Shown here one piece after another: positions 1 through 7,855 of a stretch of 64,000 bases of DNA (the stretch's first letter is position 1; every line of letters starts with the position of its first letter). The notes beneath the pieces are model-generated. The model worked only from the letters and a program-made list of their open reading frames with translations, made no database searches and had not been told where the DNA came from. The translations under genes were made by a program, and so were the position numbers. Source of the DNA: an uncultured Planctomycetales bacterium (GTDB lineage: Bacteria > Planctomycetota > Planctomycetia > Isosphaerales > Isosphaeraceae); NCBI GenBank assembly GCA_903926465.1, contig CAIYJE010000023.1:1-64000 (forward strand), read 5' to 3'.

Positions 1-12
1 GTGAATACGATT

Positions 13-32
13 CACGGCTCGCAAGAGCCGTG
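13..32. repeat. REP-like hairpin, 8-bp stem, GCAA loop
   Basis: Arms CACGGCTC and GAGCCGTG pair perfectly around a GCAA loop. No T-tract follows on either strand within a few bases, so it looks more like an extragenic palindrome than a terminator. Confidence 0.5.
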
Positions 33-179
33 CGACTTTATCAGGCGTTCGCAGTCCTCGGCTGACAGTACCGTCGTTACAGGACGGAAACTGTCGGATC
101 TCGATGATTCTGAATTTGGCTCAATTGGTATGTGAATATCTCTTTTTCAGGGGTATTGCGTGAGTAGCCCCCAGAAAAT

Positions 180-273
180 CGCAACTTCAAAGCTCACGCG
201 TCAGGCTCATATTTCCGGCGTTTTGCCTACCAAAACCCCAGGAAGCGCAACTTCAAAACCTACGCGTCGGGCT
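180..273. repeat. pair of 28-bp imperfect direct repeats
   Basis: Units at 180-207 and 246-273 both begin CGCAACTTCAAA and share ACGCGTC-GGCT near their ends, 66 bp apart. The function is unknown. They may be relics of a dispersed extragenic repeat. Confidence 0.5.
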
Positions 274-384
274 TGTACCCAGTTCAACCGCTGGGCCAAG
301 CCGTGTGGAACGCCACGAACGGCGATCAGCCAACCGTGTTCGACCTGCCGCGACGCTGACTGATGGCCTGTGAATTCAGCCACC

Positions 385-792
385 TCATTGGGAGTTTGCC
401 CGCACGTATTTGTGACAGCCCACGCAGTTGGTGGTCAACTTGACGTAGCCTAGCGTTGCCGCGTCGATGTTTTTGGCCTGGGCGGCCTTCAGAATCTCAT
501 CACAGTGGCGCTGAAATTCGGTTGTCTGGGGTAGGTATTCTTCGAGATGGGGAACGGTGGGCACTTCCCACTCGGCCGCCATACTCAGACGCTTCATCCC
601 CTTGGCGTTCTTCTCAATCAGGTCAAAGTTCTCAAGGCTTAACCCCTCAAGCATGTTCTTGGCCAGATCCAGTTTCTGACGCATGAATGCGCTTCGGGTA
701 TTTTGATTCTGGGGTCGGGCGGAGGTCACGGAAACCAGAACCAGAATGAGTGCCAGGCCCAGGCCGAAGACGACTGGAATCGTTCGCCGCAT
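385..792 (-). CDS. cytochrome c'-like haem protein
   Basis: Secreted or membrane-anchored monohaem c-type cytochrome of about 135 residues. An N-terminal hydrophobic segment (residues 7-24) serves as signal or anchor. A mostly helical body follows, and a single haem-binding C-V-G-C-H motif lies near the C-terminus (C123, C126, H127). A C-terminal CxxCH after a helical body is the layout of the cytochrome c' (Cyt_C_2) family, which carries electrons or binds small ligands in the periplasm. The start at 792 is preferred over the longest frame because GAGGGTGAGAAG lies just upstream and the signal sequence begins right after it. No operon partner is evident. Family membership is probable and the electron partner unknown. 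Confidence 0.75.
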   Translation of the reverse strand: MRRTIPVVFGLGLALILVLVSVTSARPQNQNTRSAFMRQKLDLAKNMLEGLSLENFDLIEKNAKGMKRLSMAAEWEVPTVPHLEEYLPQTTEFQRHCDEILKAAQAKNIDAATLGYVKLTTNCVGCHKYVRANSQ

Positions 793-1026
793 CTTCTCAC
801 CCTCTCTCGTGCCCCAAGAAGCTGGTTCTGGCCAATCCAAACTCAACGCATCCCGAAGTCGATCTCTTCAGGATGCGTTCGATCAAAGTCCAGGTCTAAC
901 TTGATCCTAGATCCAGAATGCCGGTTGGGCAATGAGTTTGATCTCAGGATCGTTGGGTATCCTGCAGGAACCGATCAATCGCGGTTTCTGTTTATCCTGC
1001 ACTCTGGTGTCTGAAATACCGGTGAC

Positions 1027-1055
1027 AAAAAAACCCAGGGCGAATAGGCCCTGGG
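1027..1055 (-). terminator. Rho-independent terminator after lpdA
   Basis: On the minus strand a CCCAGGG/CCCTGGG stem with an 8-base loop is followed at once by seven T. It lies about 80 bases past the lpdA stop codon, at the end of the pyruvate dehydrogenase cluster. Confidence 0.85.
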
Positions 1056-1132
1056 CAATGTGATCAATCGGCCAGAGACTCGATCCAGGGACGAAGCAAC
1101 TCATCCTCCCCGGATCGGCCACCATTCTCATG

Positions 1133-2518
1133 TCAGATATGCACAGACTCGCCACTCGCCTGGCCGGCGGCCTCCATGATCGCTTCCGAGAAGGTCGGGT
1201 GCGGGTGCATGGTACTCATGATCTCTTCTTCGGTGGCTTCCAGGCGCTTGGCCAGAACCAGTTCCGAGATCATCTCTGTTGCCTGTGAGCCAATGATGTG
1301 AGCCCCCAGCAGTTCGCCATGGGTGGCATCAAATACCAGCTTCACAAACCCTTCAGTTTCGTCGGCAGCAAGGGCCCGGCCACTGGCAAAGAACGGGAAC
1401 CGACCAATGCGCACCTTGTGGCCAGCCTCAATGGCCGCCTTCTCGGTCAGTCCCACGCTGGCAACACCCGGATCGGTGTAGGTACAGCCAGGGATGATCG
1501 AGTAATCCACCGGGTGATGCGCCTTGCCGAACATCGCCTCAACGGCGGAGATTGCTTCGTGGTGAGCAACGTGTGCCAGCCAAGGGGGGCCAATCACGTC
1601 ACCCACGGCAAACAGGCCAGGCACGTTCGTCTTGTAGCCTGACTTCGGATCGGCCTTGATGTGGTTCTTGAACAGTTCAACACCCAGCTTGGGATCAAGC
1701 ACCTCTTCCACATTCCCAGTCACGCCCACGGCAACCAGCATCAGTTCAGCCTCAAGGGTTCTGGTGCCGCTTGGCGTCTCAACCTCAACCTTGATCCCCT
1801 TCGGCCCCTTGGTGAACTTGGTGGTCTTTGAGGAGGTCAGAATCTCAATTCCCCGCTTCGACAGGCTCTTTTCAAGCGCGGCTGATACCTCTTCATCTTC
1901 GGCTGGCAGAACCCGGGGCATCATTTCCACAACCGTGACCTTGGTCCCAATCGCGTTGTAGAAGTAGCCGAATTCCAGACCAATGGGCCCTGCCCCAATG
2001 ATGATCAACGACTTCGGCTGCTGGGCCAGCGACATCGCTTCCTTGGAAGTGATGATGACCTTGCCGTCATACTCTGCGCCTGGTAATGGACGAGGACGGG
2101 CCCCAGTGGCCACCAGAATGTTGGCGGCGGTCAGGGTCTCATTGCCCACTTGGACCGTGTGCGGCTTGGTAACGCGTGCCACGCCAACCTTGTGACCAAC
2201 CTTGTACTTCTTGAAAAGGCCTTCAATCCCCTTGTTCAGGCGAGAGGCAACGTCTCGGCTCCGGCCGATCATCTGGGTGAAGTTCCAGGCCGCCTTGCCG
2301 GTGAAACCAAAGTTCGCGCCATGATTTTGGAGCAATTCGGCCAGGTGGGCGTTGGTCAGCAAGGCCTTGGTTGGAATGCAGCCCCAGTTGAGGCAGATAC
2401 CGCCCAGCTTGTCCTTCTCAATACACAGCGCTTTCTTTCCAAGCTGACTGGCACGAATGGCTGCCGCGTATCCGGCGGGGCCGCCACCAATCACAATCAG
2501 GTCGTAGTCATGAGCCAT
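1133..2518 (-). CDS. lpdA: dihydrolipoyl dehydrogenase (E3)
   Basis: FAD enzyme that reoxidises dihydrolipoyl groups of the pyruvate dehydrogenase complex with NAD+. The 461-residue length is typical. Residues 11-16 are the FAD-binding GGGPAG. The redox-active disulfide is C42/C47 (GGICLNWGC). A second nucleotide-binding motif (IIGAGPIGLEFG) lies mid-protein, and the C-terminal interface carries the HPHPTFSEA signature with the catalytic His-Glu pair. The longest frame starts at 2617, but the conserved N-terminus MAHDYDLIVIGG begins at 2518. It is the last gene of the pdhA-pdhB-pdhC-lpdA cluster and is followed by a strong terminator. The function is secure. The same E3 could also serve other 2-oxoacid complexes. 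Confidence 0.97.
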   Translation of the reverse strand: MAHDYDLIVIGGGPAGYAAAIRASQLGKKALCIEKDKLGGICLNWGCIPTKALLTNAHLAELLQNHGANFGFTGKAAWNFTQMIGRSRDVASRLNKGIEGLFKKYKVGHKVGVARVTKPHTVQVGNETLTAANILVATGARPRPLPGAEYDGKVIITSKEAMSLAQQPKSLIIIGAGPIGLEFGYFYNAIGTKVTVVEMMPRVLPAEDEEVSAALEKSLSKRGIEILTSSKTTKFTKGPKGIKVEVETPSGTRTLEAELMLVAVGVTGNVEEVLDPKLGVELFKNHIKADPKSGYKTNVPGLFAVGDVIGPPWLAHVAHHEAISAVEAMFGKAHHPVDYSIIPGCTYTDPGVASVGLTEKAAIEAGHKVRIGRFPFFASGRALAADETEGFVKLVFDATHGELLGAHIIGSQATEMISELVLAKRLEATEEEIMSTMHPHPTFSEAIMEAAGQASGESVHI

Positions 2519-2569
2519 GGGGAACTGTCCCTTGGATGAATCGGTTTTGTAGAAGTATAAAACACAAAT

Positions 2570-2600
2570 GGGCGAGAGCGGGCATAGCCGTCTCTCGCCC
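2570..2600 (-). terminator. hairpin between pdhC and lpdA
   Basis: Perfect 9-bp stem (GGGCGAGAG/CTCTCGCCC). On the transcribed strand it is followed by ATTTGTGTTTTA, a weak U-rich tail. It may partly terminate or stabilise the message between the E2 and E3 genes. Confidence 0.5.
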
Positions 2601-2624
2601 AAAAAACTCGGTCCCAAGCGGGGA

Positions 2625-3911
2625 TCAGATAATCATCGTGGCTGGCTCTTCCAGGAAGACCTTCAGGGTCTTGAGGAAGTCGGCACCCGTTGCACCGTCA
2701 ACAGCGCGATGGTCGGCCGTCAGAGTCACGGTCATCACGGTGCCCACGGTAAGCTGGCCGTTTTCAACCACGGGTCGCTGTTCACCAGCACCCACCGCCA
2801 GAATGCCAACTTCAGGAAGGTTCAGGATGGCATCAAACTGCTTGATCCCGTACATCCCCAGGTTGCTGATGGTGAATGTCGAACCCATCATCTGCTTGGC
2901 GGTTAGCTTGTTATTACGGGCAGCGTCGGCCAGTGACTCGGTATGCAGCCGGATATCCCGCAGGCCGAGCAGATCCGCATTGGGGATCACGGGAACAATC
3001 AGGCCCCCGTCCAGAGCCACGGCAATACCCACGTTCACATCACCGTGCTGAACGATGGCGTCGGACTCATAGCTGGCATTGAGCGCAGGATGGCGACGAA
3101 GTGCGACCGCCACGGCCTTGGTCACGAAATCACCAACCGAGAGCTTGATCTTCTCGGCGGCGAGTTGCTTGTTCATCACTTCGCGGATGGCAAGCACCTT
3201 GTCGAGTCGGATATCGACCGTAAGGTGGATTTCCGGGGCCTGCTGCTTGGCTTGCAGCATGCGCTGGGCGATCGTCTGACGCATCTTGGTGTGCGGGATT
3301 CGCAGAGAACCGCGAGGTGCGCCGGAAGGAGCGGCGGGAACCGGTCGGGCGACCGCTGGCTGAGCGGGAGCCGAAACGCGAGCAGGCACGGCTGGCGTGG
3401 CATGCTTTGCGGACTCAACATCATCACGAAGAATCCGGCCGCCAGGGCCAGAACCCGCAACGCGGCTCAAATCTACACCTGCGGCTTCGGCAACCTTACG
3501 GGCCAGCGGGCTGGCTTTGACACGGCCGCCCTCGCCTGCGGCGTGGTGGTCACCATTGGCGGCCGAAGCAGCTTGAGCATGAGCCACGTCCGTCTTGCTG
3601 GCCTCTGCACTGGCTGCGGGCTTGGAAGCCGTACCAGTCGCAAACTGCTTGGCAATTTGGGCTGGGTCTTCACCCTTCTTCGCGAGCACAAGCACACGCT
3701 GGCCGAGGGCGATCTCTTCGCCTTCCTTGAGGTCGAGAACAGCGACGATCCCCTCGTCAAACGACTCCATCGGCATGGTGGCCTTGTCGGTCTCGACGTC
3801 GGCCAGGGTATCACCCTCTTTGACCTTATCGCCAACTTTGACGAACCATTTGACGAGTTTGCCGGTCTCCATGGTGGGACTGAGTTTGGCCAGCGGCACT
3901 TCGATCGGCAC
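2625..3911 (-). CDS. pdhC: pyruvate dehydrogenase E2, dihydrolipoamide acetyltransferase
   Basis: Core acetyltransferase of the pyruvate dehydrogenase complex, 428 residues. One N-terminal lipoyl domain (about 1-78) has the lipoylated lysine K43 in ETDKAT. An Ala/Pro-rich linker leads to a peripheral subunit-binding domain near 130-165 (SPLARKVA...GRILRDDV). A second linker leads to the catalytic domain, whose HRAVDG motif has its active His at about 401. The start codon is GTG at 3911 with GGAG seven bases upstream. A strong terminator-like hairpin sits directly before that ribosome binding site, so this gene may be transcribed separately from pdhAB or by read-through. A branched-chain E2 is possible, but the neighbouring E1 genes fit pyruvate. 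Confidence 0.95.
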   Translation of the reverse strand: MPIEVPLAKLSPTMETGKLVKWFVKVGDKVKEGDTLADVETDKATMPMESFDEGIVAVLDLKEGEEIALGQRVLVLAKKGEDPAQIAKQFATGTASKPAASAEASKTDVAHAQAASAANGDHHAAGEGGRVKASPLARKVAEAAGVDLSRVAGSGPGGRILRDDVESAKHATPAVPARVSAPAQPAVARPVPAAPSGAPRGSLRIPHTKMRQTIAQRMLQAKQQAPEIHLTVDIRLDKVLAIREVMNKQLAAEKIKLSVGDFVTKAVAVALRRHPALNASYESDAIVQHGDVNVGIAVALDGGLIVPVIPNADLLGLRDIRLHTESLADAARNNKLTAKQMMGSTFTISNLGMYGIKQFDAILNLPEVGILAVGAGEQRPVVENGQLTVGTVMTVTLTADHRAVDGATGADFLKTLKVFLEEPATMII

Positions 3912-3925
3912 GGCGCGACTCCAGC

Positions 3926-3952
3926 AAAAAAAGGCCGCAACTGGGAGCGGCC
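3926..3952 (-). terminator. strong terminator between pdhB and pdhC
   Basis: Minus-strand stem GGCCGC/GCGGCC with an 8-base loop, followed by seven T. It ends only about 15 bases before the pdhC start codon, with the pdhC Shine-Dalgarno between them. Confidence 0.75.
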
Positions 3953-3980
3953 GAACTGATTGAAATTTGTGAAAGAAAAT

Positions 3981-4009
3981 GTGGGCGACCCCCGTGAGGG
4001 GTAACCCAC
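3981..4009 (-). terminator. second hairpin between pdhB and pdhC
   Basis: Minus-strand stem GTGGG...CCCAC enclosing CCCC/GGGG, followed by ATTTTCTTT. It lies just after the pdhB stop, in tandem with the stronger hairpin at 3926-3952. Confidence 0.55.
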
Positions 4010-4029
4010 TTTGTTAGCAAGCTGGTGGC

Positions 4030-5010
4030 TTATCGAGGAACGATTTTCTGAACCTCGGCCACAATTCTCTCAACACTCGGAAGCATCGCAGCTTCCATGG
4101 CCCGGTTGTAAGGTACCGGCGCGTCTTTGGTGAAAACTCGGCCAATCGGGGCATCGAACTCATCAAACACAGCGCGATAGAGACGGTCAGAAACGCCCGC
4201 TCCAATACCGCAGAATGGCCAATCCTCTTCAATAATGACCGCCCGGTGGGTCTTCTTGACCGAGGCAATCAGGGTGTCCAGATCCAGCGGCCGCAACGTC
4301 CGAAGATCAATCACTTCCGCGCTGATCCCATCCTGAGCCAGCACTTCTGCAGCTTTCAGGCTGGTGATCAGCGAACGGGAATAGCTGATCAGGGTGACGT
4401 CACTACCCGTGCGCTTGACGTCGGCCTTGCCAATTGGAACCAGGAAATCTGGATCGGCGGAGACTTCACCCTTGTCGCCAAGCAAATTCTCATGCTCGAT
4501 GAAGACTACGGGGTCGTCGCAGCGGATCGCGCTTTTGAGCATCCCCTTGGCGTCGGATGGGGTCGCCGGCATCATCACAATGAGGCCAGGGACGTGAGAG
4601 AACAGGGCCTCTGGACGGTGCGAGTGGGTGGCACCCAGGCACCCGGCCATTCCGGAGTTACCCCGGAAAACGATCGGGCAACTGAATTGGCCACCACTCA
4701 TGTAACGCAGGTTGGCGGCGTTGTTCGTGATCTGATCAAACGCGACCAAACTGAAGCTGAAGGTCATGAACTCGACAATCGGTCGCAGGCCAACCATCGC
4801 CGCACCAATCCCGATTCCGGAAAAACCTTCTTCGGAGATCGGGGTGTCGATGATCCTGCGGGGGCCGAACTGATCGAGCATTCCCTGGCTTACTTTGTAA
4901 GCCCCGTTGTACTCGGCAACTTCTTCACCCATCAGAAACACGCGATCGTCGCGAACCATCTCTTCAGTCATCGCCAGCCTCAGGGCTTCGCGATATTGCA
5001 TTTCTGGCAT
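4030..5010 (-). CDS. pdhB: pyruvate dehydrogenase E1 component, beta subunit
   Basis: Beta chain of the thiamine-diphosphate-dependent E1 decarboxylase, pairing with the alpha chain encoded immediately upstream. The 326 residues match the family. Visible signatures are the N-terminal YREALRLAMTEEM block, the conserved LMGEEVAEYNGAYKVSQG segment with the Glu that activates the cofactor, DTPISEEGFSGIGIGAA, and the transketolase C-terminal domain with its EVIDLRTLRPLD element. Only 6 bases separate it from pdhA, and an AGGAG lies 9 bases before its ATG, so translational coupling is likely. Two hairpins follow its stop codon. Confidence 0.96.
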   Translation of the reverse strand: MPEMQYREALRLAMTEEMVRDDRVFLMGEEVAEYNGAYKVSQGMLDQFGPRRIIDTPISEEGFSGIGIGAAMVGLRPIVEFMTFSFSLVAFDQITNNAANLRYMSGGQFSCPIVFRGNSGMAGCLGATHSHRPEALFSHVPGLIVMMPATPSDAKGMLKSAIRCDDPVVFIEHENLLGDKGEVSADPDFLVPIGKADVKRTGSDVTLISYSRSLITSLKAAEVLAQDGISAEVIDLRTLRPLDLDTLIASVKKTHRAVIIEEDWPFCGIGAGVSDRLYRAVFDEFDAPIGRVFTKDAPVPYNRAMEAAMLPSVERIVAEVQKIVPR

Positions 5011-5016
5011 CGGAAC

Positions 5017-6033
5017 TCACTCCTGAGGGATATACGGTGATACGGAAATATCTTCGTAAACAGCATCGAGTGGCGGCTCAGGAGCTTCGTTCGCAAAGTC
5101 AATGGCTTCTTCAACCTCAACCTTGATCTTCTCATGCATCTCTTCGAGTCCGGCCTCGTCAATCCAGCCGCGTTCTTTGAGAATGGTCTCGTAGATCACG
5201 ATCGGGTCATGTTCTTTGGCCTTATCGGCCTCTTCCTTGCTGCGATACTTCATCGGGTCACTCATGGAGTGACCACGGAACCGGTAGGTCTGAGCCTCGA
5301 TGAAGGTTGGGCCTTCACCGGCACGGGCTCGAGCCGCGGCCTGACGCACGGTCTTGGCCACAAGTTCCACGTCGTTCGCGTCGATTGCAATGCCCGGAAT
5401 ACCGTAAGCCGTTCCCAGGCGAATCGTCAGGTCCATCAGACAGGAATGCCGCTGAAGCTGCGTTCCCATCGACATGAAATTGTTCTCGACCACATAAATG
5501 ACCGGGAGTTTCCAGAGTGAGGCCATATTCAGGGCCTCATGGACTGACCCTTGGTCAATCGCTCCGTCACCGAAGTAACAGATACAGACTTGGTCGCCGC
5601 CCCGGTACTTGCTGGCAAACGCAACACCAGCCGCCAGTGGCACGTGGCTACCGACAATGGCGTGACCACCCAGAAAGTTCTTCTCCGCGTCGAAGAAGTG
5701 CATAGAGCCGCCCTTGCCCTTGGAGCAACCGACAGCTTTGCCCAGCATTTCGGCCATGCCGAACTTGGGTTCCATGCCTCGCGCAATCGCGTGGCCATGG
5801 TCACGGTAGGCCGTGATCACATAATCATCTTCACGAAGCACACCAATCGAGCCGACGGCGACGGCTTCCTGACCACTGTAAAGATGGCAAAAACCACCGA
5901 TCTTGCCGTGCTGATAAAGCATGGCCGATCGCTCTTCAAAGCGGCGAATGGTGAGCATCTGCCGAAGCCAGCCGATGGCTTGATTGCGTGTAACGATCGG
6001 CTTAACTTCGGGATCGGCCTGGACGGAAGACAT
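5017..6033 (-). CDS. pdhA: pyruvate dehydrogenase E1 component, alpha subunit
   Basis: Alpha chain of E1, binding thiamine diphosphate through the GDGAIDQG...ENN motif. The phosphorylation-loop region typical of E1 alpha (TYRFRGHSMSDP) is also present. The protein has 338 residues from the preferred start at 6033, where AGGAG precedes the ATG. The longest frame would add 40 residues with no family similarity. It is the first gene of the pdh cluster. The upstream 490-bp region is shared with a divergent secreted-protein gene and should hold the promoter. With pdhB, pdhC and lpdA it makes acetyl-CoA from pyruvate. Confidence 0.96.
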   Translation of the reverse strand: MSSVQADPEVKPIVTRNQAIGWLRQMLTIRRFEERSAMLYQHGKIGGFCHLYSGQEAVAVGSIGVLREDDYVITAYRDHGHAIARGMEPKFGMAEMLGKAVGCSKGKGGSMHFFDAEKNFLGGHAIVGSHVPLAAGVAFASKYRGGDQVCICYFGDGAIDQGSVHEALNMASLWKLPVIYVVENNFMSMGTQLQRHSCLMDLTIRLGTAYGIPGIAIDANDVELVAKTVRQAAARARAGEGPTFIEAQTYRFRGHSMSDPMKYRSKEEADKAKEHDPIVIYETILKERGWIDEAGLEEMHEKIKVEVEEAIDFANEAPEPPLDAVYEDISVSPYIPQE

Positions 6034-6523
6034 AAATCCAACTCCTGATGATCCTTGCGTCCGAGCGGTGACTGCGGCGGTCAAACGATGAATCAAAAAC
6101 GAGATCCACGTCGGCGCTTGTGGCGTGTTGAATGGAAGCCAGGTCGAAATCAAAGCTCAGGTTTGAAGTTCGACACAGATTCTAAACACCATGGACGGTT
6201 CCCTTCCAGTCGAAGCGCCGGGGAAGGCGGCACTAGTCGAACGTCAGGAAGGAATTTCAACGAACACCGATTGTAGGCAAACAAACCCGGATGGGGAAGT
6301 GCGACTAAATGTCCCAGATGGTCCAACTGAGCAATTCGACCCCGTTGAACACAATCCCTGTGCAGTGAGCAGACCAAACCGATCCACTTAAAGCGAAAAG
6401 CTGGCCTTCATAAGCACGATATATCGGTTTACTATTTCGCGAAACCGTAACGGGTCGAGACCGGCCTGCAAGGTAGGCCTTGAAGCCATGGCTGGACCTC
6501 GCTTCAGGTCCAGGAGGTTGATC
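6034..6523. other. divergent intergenic region, pdhA / secreted protein
   Basis: 490 bases between divergent genes. Promoters for both sides must lie here, but I could not assign convincing -35/-10 pairs. No RNA gene or repeat was recognised. An AGGAGG at 6512-6517 is the ribosome binding site of the rightward gene. Confidence 0.5.
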
Positions 6524-7621
6524 GTGGAGAATTGCCAGAAATCCATTGTCTTGGGAAGTTGTTTCACGCTCTGGTTCTGGCTGGCGGTCTGGACTCAGGC
6601 AAACGTTCAGCATCCAGCGCCTAGCTTTGTCGCTCAAGATCCCAATCAAACTGCTGAGCCAGCCGGCCTGGTTGATGAGGATTTCGGTTCAATCAGCCCG
6701 AATTCCAGTTCCAACCCACAGGCTGGACCAAACCAGACTCTGCCAGAGCAGGACCGCCCGGTTCGAGGACGGCTTGGGACCATCAGTGAGTCGATTTTTG
6801 GAAACGCGTACGCCAAGCCTTCGCCCTGGCACCCCTTGCTGGCCACTACATTCTTTTCTGAGGGCTGGGACGAGCCTTATGTGGCATCTCCGGCCGGGTC
6901 TGGGGGAGCCGCTCGCGGTGGCTGGATCAATGGCTTTGACGGCGTTTTCTTTCGGGCCTGGTTCCTGGACTTCGCCTATCTTGATGACTTCCACCACAAC
7001 GGCGCGGCCTGGGCAGCCGATTATCGAATTTATGTCCCTTTCAACCGCCGATTTGAGCTGCGAATTGACGTTCCGTTTCTGGTAACGAACCGGGGTGGAC
7101 CCAGCAACCAGTACCAGACGAGCTTTGGTGACTTCACTGTCAGCCCGCGATTCCTGATCTCCGAGACCCAGGATTTCAGCCAGGTTTTTGCCCTCAACGT
7201 GCGAACCCCTACAGGCCAAGCCGTGAATGCCGGTGGGGTCACCAGCCTCACGCCACAATATCAGTTCTGGGCCAATCCGGCGGGTCCGTGGATCCTTCGT
7301 GGGGGAACTGGCCTGACCATCCCCACATTGGATCAGGCCACAGTGCGTAACACCTACTTCGCGAATCTGGGTATTGGTCAATTCTTTGCGCGTGACGACG
7401 CGAAGTACGTTCGCGACCTGTACTGGTACCTGGTCGCGAATGTCTCTACCACCGTGGATCACAAGCTACCCGCCTCCACCTTTGTCTCACTCTCGCCCGG
7501 AGTCCGATTTGCGCTCACTCGCGACCACATGTGGCATTTTTTAGCCGCCATTGAAACCCCCGTCACCGGGCCCCATTCTTTCAGATATGCCCCTGTGTTC
7601 TTACTCCTGAAAGATTACTGA
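6524..7621 (+). CDS. secreted protein, probable outer-membrane beta-barrel
   Basis: Not assigned to a named family with certainty. The start is GTG at 6524, because AGGAGG lies 6 bases before it and a signal peptide (hydrophobic residues about 8-25) follows directly. The upstream ATG at 6488 has no such site. After a Pro/Asn/Gln-rich linker (about 30-75) the mature part shows alternating hydrophobic/aromatic strands, for example WAADYRIYVPFNRRFELRIDVPF, and ends in VFLLLKDY with a terminal aromatic. Both features are typical of outer-membrane barrels such as the MetA-pathway transporter-like family. It is transcribed away from pdhA. The substrate, if any, is unknown. Confidence 0.65.
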   Translation: MENCQKSIVLGSCFTLWFWLAVWTQANVQHPAPSFVAQDPNQTAEPAGLVDEDFGSISPNSSSNPQAGPNQTLPEQDRPVRGRLGTISESIFGNAYAKPSPWHPLLATTFFSEGWDEPYVASPAGSGGAARGGWINGFDGVFFRAWFLDFAYLDDFHHNGAAWAADYRIYVPFNRRFELRIDVPFLVTNRGGPSNQYQTSFGDFTVSPRFLISETQDFSQVFALNVRTPTGQAVNAGGVTSLTPQYQFWANPAGPWILRGGTGLTIPTLDQATVRNTYFANLGIGQFFARDDAKYVRDLYWYLVANVSTTVDHKLPASTFVSLSPGVRFALTRDHMWHFLAAIETPVTGPHSFRYAPVFLLLKDY

Positions 7622-7760
7622 GGAACGATTCGCGGTTCAGACATCGCCTTGCATCAAGCTTCCAAGACCGTGACCAACGCTAGGTCTGCCAATCTCAAGA
7701 ACAAGAGAGACCGTGCCATGGGCCTTGAACTATGCGCCTGATTCAGAGGTCCTGAAAAAG

Positions 7761-7798
7761 CCAGAAGGAGCGATCGCCAGGGCGACCGCTCCTTCTGG
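7761..7798. terminator. bidirectional terminator between convergent genes
   Basis: Perfect 12-bp stem (CCAGAAGGAGCG / CGCTCCTTCTGG) with an inner TCGCC/GGCGA pairing. On the minus strand CTTTTTC follows, so it clearly ends acnA. It also lies downstream of the rightward secreted-protein gene. Confidence 0.8.
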
Positions 7799-7855
7799 AG
7801 TTTGATCAAAATGTCTTCGATCCACAGATCGACAACAATCCGCGGGTCTACAAGC

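Larger units (their letters stand above)
1..384. other. intergenic region with a hairpin and two short direct repeats
   Basis: No gene is supported here. An open frame of 67 codons (160-363) has no ribosome binding site and low-complexity R/T/S content, so I do not call it. The stretch holds a perfect 8-bp stem with a GCAA tetraloop (13-32) and two imperfect 28-bp direct repeats (180-207 and 246-273). Confidence 0.6.

Noticed and set aside
160-363. 67-codon plus-strand frame near the left end
   Set aside because: No ribosome binding site, S/T/R-rich content and a pair of non-coding-like repeats inside it.
907-1155. Minus-strand frame of 82 codons between the cytochrome and lpdA
   Set aside because: It overlaps the lpdA terminator and the lpdA 3' end and has no ribosome site.
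2943-3959. Long plus-strand open frame of 338 codons across pdhC
   Set aside because: It lies antisense to the well-supported E2 gene, has no ribosome site, and its translation is rich in Gly/Arg/His without family signs.
4246-5040. Plus-strand open frame of 264 codons over pdhB
   Set aside because: It is a shadow frame of the E1 beta gene, with no start signal and unlikely composition.
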